This document shows positions 62,412-64,000 of a DNA stretch of 64,000 nt, piece after piece. The notes beneath the pieces were generated by a model. It was not told where the DNA came from. It saw only the letters and a program-made list of their open reading frames with translations, and did no database searches. Each line of letters starts with the position of its first letter. The stretch's first letter is position 1. The stretch comes from Belliella alkalica (GTDB lineage Bacteria > Bacteroidota > Bacteroidia > Cytophagales > Cyclobacteriaceae): NCBI RefSeq assembly GCF_022549785.1, contig NZ_JAKZGO010000002.1:237546-301545 (forward strand), in the 5' to 3' direction. A program made the position numbers and the translations under genes.

Positions 62412-63875
62412 ATGAAAAATATTAAAAATTTATTGATAATTGGAATAGCTGGTTTATTGGCAGTGACAAGTTGCAGTGAGGATTTCTTGGATAGGGCACC
62501 GATTTCACAGCAAAACAGCAATAACTTCTACCGAACAGCAGAGGATATGAAAAACGCTCTGACTGCTGTTTATGGTTCACTTCAGTATGGTGGGCAGTAT
62601 TATTCTTCCATTCATGTGATTGGTGATATGCGCTCGGACAACACCGAGATCACAAATCCAAATGCAGGTGCAGACCTGCAAGCAGTTGATGATTTCACTA
62701 ATGTGGCTGTCAACTCAATTGGCAACAACACCTGGAATGCAAACTATCAGGGCATCCAAGCTGCAAATATTGTTATTGAGAAAATCCAAGCGGTGAACAT
62801 GGATCAAAATCTAAAGACAAGATATATCGGTGAGGCAAAATTCCTAAGAGCTTTGATGTATTTTAATATGGTCAGAATTTTTGGAGATGTGCCATTGGTA
62901 GTCACTGTAATCAATAATCCGCAACAAGGATATGATTATGGTAGAGAGTCGGTAGCAAATGTATATAGTCAAATTATTTCTGACTTGACAGATGCCGAAG
63001 AATCGCTGCCATTTACTTATGGTGCTGCAGATATAGGAAGAGCTACGAAAGGTGCAGCAATGGCACTTTTGGGTAAGGTTCACCTTACACTGAAGAATTA
63101 TCCAGAAGCTGCGCAAAAGTTAAAAGAACTGATTGACGCTTCAGGACAAACGAATTATCAGATTTTACCTCAATATGCTTCAATCTTTGGAGCTGCAAAT
63201 CAAAATAATGCAGAGTCTATTTTCGAAGTACAATTCAAAAGTAGCTCAAGTGGAGAAGGTAGTCCATTCACCAACCAATTTGCTCCAATTGGTTCGGGTA
63301 GAGCTGTAGTTTCAATTGGAAATCCACTAGGGCAAAATATCCCAACTGCAGATATGAGCAATGCTTATGAAGAGAATGATTTGAGAAAAGACGTATCTAT
63401 GCGAACAAGCTATGTACTCAATGGAAATACCGTAAACCACAATTATGTAGTCAAATACTCAGGTACTCCTGCAGCAAATCTAGACAGTGACAACAATTGG
63501 ATTGTGTTGAGATATGCTGACGTACTTCTGATGTATGCAGAAGCGCTCAACGAACAAGGATATGTAGCTGACGGTCCCGCTTTTGATTATTTGAACCAAA
63601 TCAGAAATAGGGCAGGACTTCCAAGCAAAACCAGCACAAATGCTGACCCAAATTTGAGTGTTCCAAACCAAGTGGCATTTAGACTTGCCGTAGAACAGGA
63701 AAGAAGAGTTGAACTGGCATTTGAAGGTCACAGATGGTTTGATTTGATCAGGACAGATAGGGCTTTGGATTTGTTAAGCGCAAAAGGAATGCAGCCACAC
63801 ATGTCAATCTTCCCTATTCCACAAAGTCAGATTGACATCAATCCTACGAAAATTTCCCAGAATCCAAATTACTAA
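62412..63875 (+). CDS. SusD/RagB-type glycan-binding lipoprotein (locus 2)
   Basis: 487 residues. Lipoprotein signal ending AVTSC (Cys21), followed by SEDFLDRAPISQQ. SusD family blocks: GEAKFLRALMYFNMVRIFGD, RATKGAAMALLGKVHLTLKN, WIVLRYADVLLMYAEALNEQ, and RRVELAFEGHRWFDLIRTDR near the C-terminus, finishing with IPQSQIDINP. It is the surface lid for the SusC at 58908. Enzymes of the locus are not seen before the window ends. Confidence 0.95.
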   Translation: MKNIKNLLIIGIAGLLAVTSCSEDFLDRAPISQQNSNNFYRTAEDMKNALTAVYGSLQYGGQYYSSIHVIGDMRSDNTEITNPNAGADLQAVDDFTNVAVNSIGNNTWNANYQGIQAANIVIEKIQAVNMDQNLKTRYIGEAKFLRALMYFNMVRIFGDVPLVVTVINNPQQGYDYGRESVANVYSQIISDLTDAEESLPFTYGAADIGRATKGAAMALLGKVHLTLKNYPEAAQKLKELIDASGQTNYQILPQYASIFGAANQNNAESIFEVQFKSSSSGEGSPFTNQFAPIGSGRAVVSIGNPLGQNIPTADMSNAYEENDLRKDVSMRTSYVLNGNTVNHNYVVKYSGTPAANLDSDNNWIVLRYADVLLMYAEALNEQGYVADGPAFDYLNQIRNRAGLPSKTSTNADPNLSVPNQVAFRLAVEQERRVELAFEGHRWFDLIRTDRALDLLSAKGMQPHMSIFPIPQSQIDINPTKISQNPNY

Positions 63876-63903
63876 ATAAAACCCCACATAGAACACGATT
63901 GTC

Positions 63904-63933
63904 CCTGCTGCTCCATTTCGGTGGAGCGGCGGG
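63904..63933 (+). other. GC-rich hairpin after the second susD
   Basis: CCTGCTGCTCCA (63904-63915) pairs with TGGAGCGGCGGG (63922-63933) with several G-U pairs across a 6-base loop. No U-run follows, so it is not a plain terminator; it could act like the susD-downstream terminator of the first locus. Confidence 0.5.
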
Positions 63934-64000
63934 AATGATCACACTTTCATCCTCAAAACCCTTGGTTAATTCAGAGGACTGGAATCCTATTGACTAATTT

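Noticed and set aside
1..64000. tRNA, rRNA, integrase, transposase or phage genes
   Set aside because: None could be recognised on either strand.

Overview
The window looks like the chromosome of a Bacteroidota bacterium, most likely of the order Cytophagales (Cyclobacteriaceae-like). The evidence is AT-rich coding DNA without Shine-Dalgarno sites, promoters of the TTTG-N19-TAnnTTTG type, two SusC/SusD pairs, a one-protein hybrid two-component regulator (HTCS), an ECF sigma/FecR pair, an HmuY-type heme system and a fused DAHP synthase/chorismate mutase. No tRNA, rRNA, CRISPR array, insertion sequence or prophage gene was seen. Placement below phylum is inference.

Layout. (1) 1-6.8 kb is a signalling and stress block: the end of an 11-mer-repeat protein, a leftward cascade of membrane histidine kinase, Rcp-type receiver and receiver-PAS-kinase, a tiny lmo0937-type membrane protein at 4478-4630, and a receiver plus NtrC-type sigma-54 activator pair. 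(2) 6.9-12.9 kb is a series of small genes: a GlxA-type AraC regulator, two SRPBCC proteins (one a tandem fusion), two VOC proteins, a DoxX protein, a head-GIN lipoprotein and a protein of 22-residue amphipathic repeats. Spacers here carry a dispersed GCGG(A/G)TAATC repeat. (3) 13.0-26.2 kb is a polysaccharide utilisation locus: HTCS, divergent SusC/SusD, a GH30 lipoprotein and a GH2 enzyme, with an intrinsic terminator between susD and the GH30 gene. (4) 27.0-35.9 kb is a candidate exopolysaccharide locus: divergent GH5, then a degenerate histidine kinase, a BcsB-like subunit, an outer-membrane barrel, a processive GT2 synthase with a GspE/MshEN-like N-terminal domain, and a polytopic membrane protein. 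(5) 36.1-44.6 kb holds a PiT transporter and a heme operon (hmuTUVS, TonB receptor, HmuY) whose promoter is bracketed by two copies of a palindrome.

(6) 45.4-52.6 kb is the aromatic amino acid operon: DAHP synthase/chorismate mutase, aroB, aroA, a DUF486 membrane protein, pheA, an aminotransferase and tyrA. In front of it sits what looks like a complete ribosome-mediated attenuator: a 38-codon leader peptide very rich in Phe and Tyr (45468-45584), an antiterminator segment inside the leader, and a 13-bp GAAA-loop terminator (45601-45633) 20 bases before the first enzyme. I consider this the most notable signal in the window. (7) 52.7-64 kb holds repeat-rich spacers, a serine hydrolase, a SIMPL protein, a DUF6807 lipoprotein, and a second glycan-uptake locus run by an ECF sigma factor and FecR-type anti-sigma, with an STN-bearing SusC and a SusD; its enzymes probably lie beyond the right edge.
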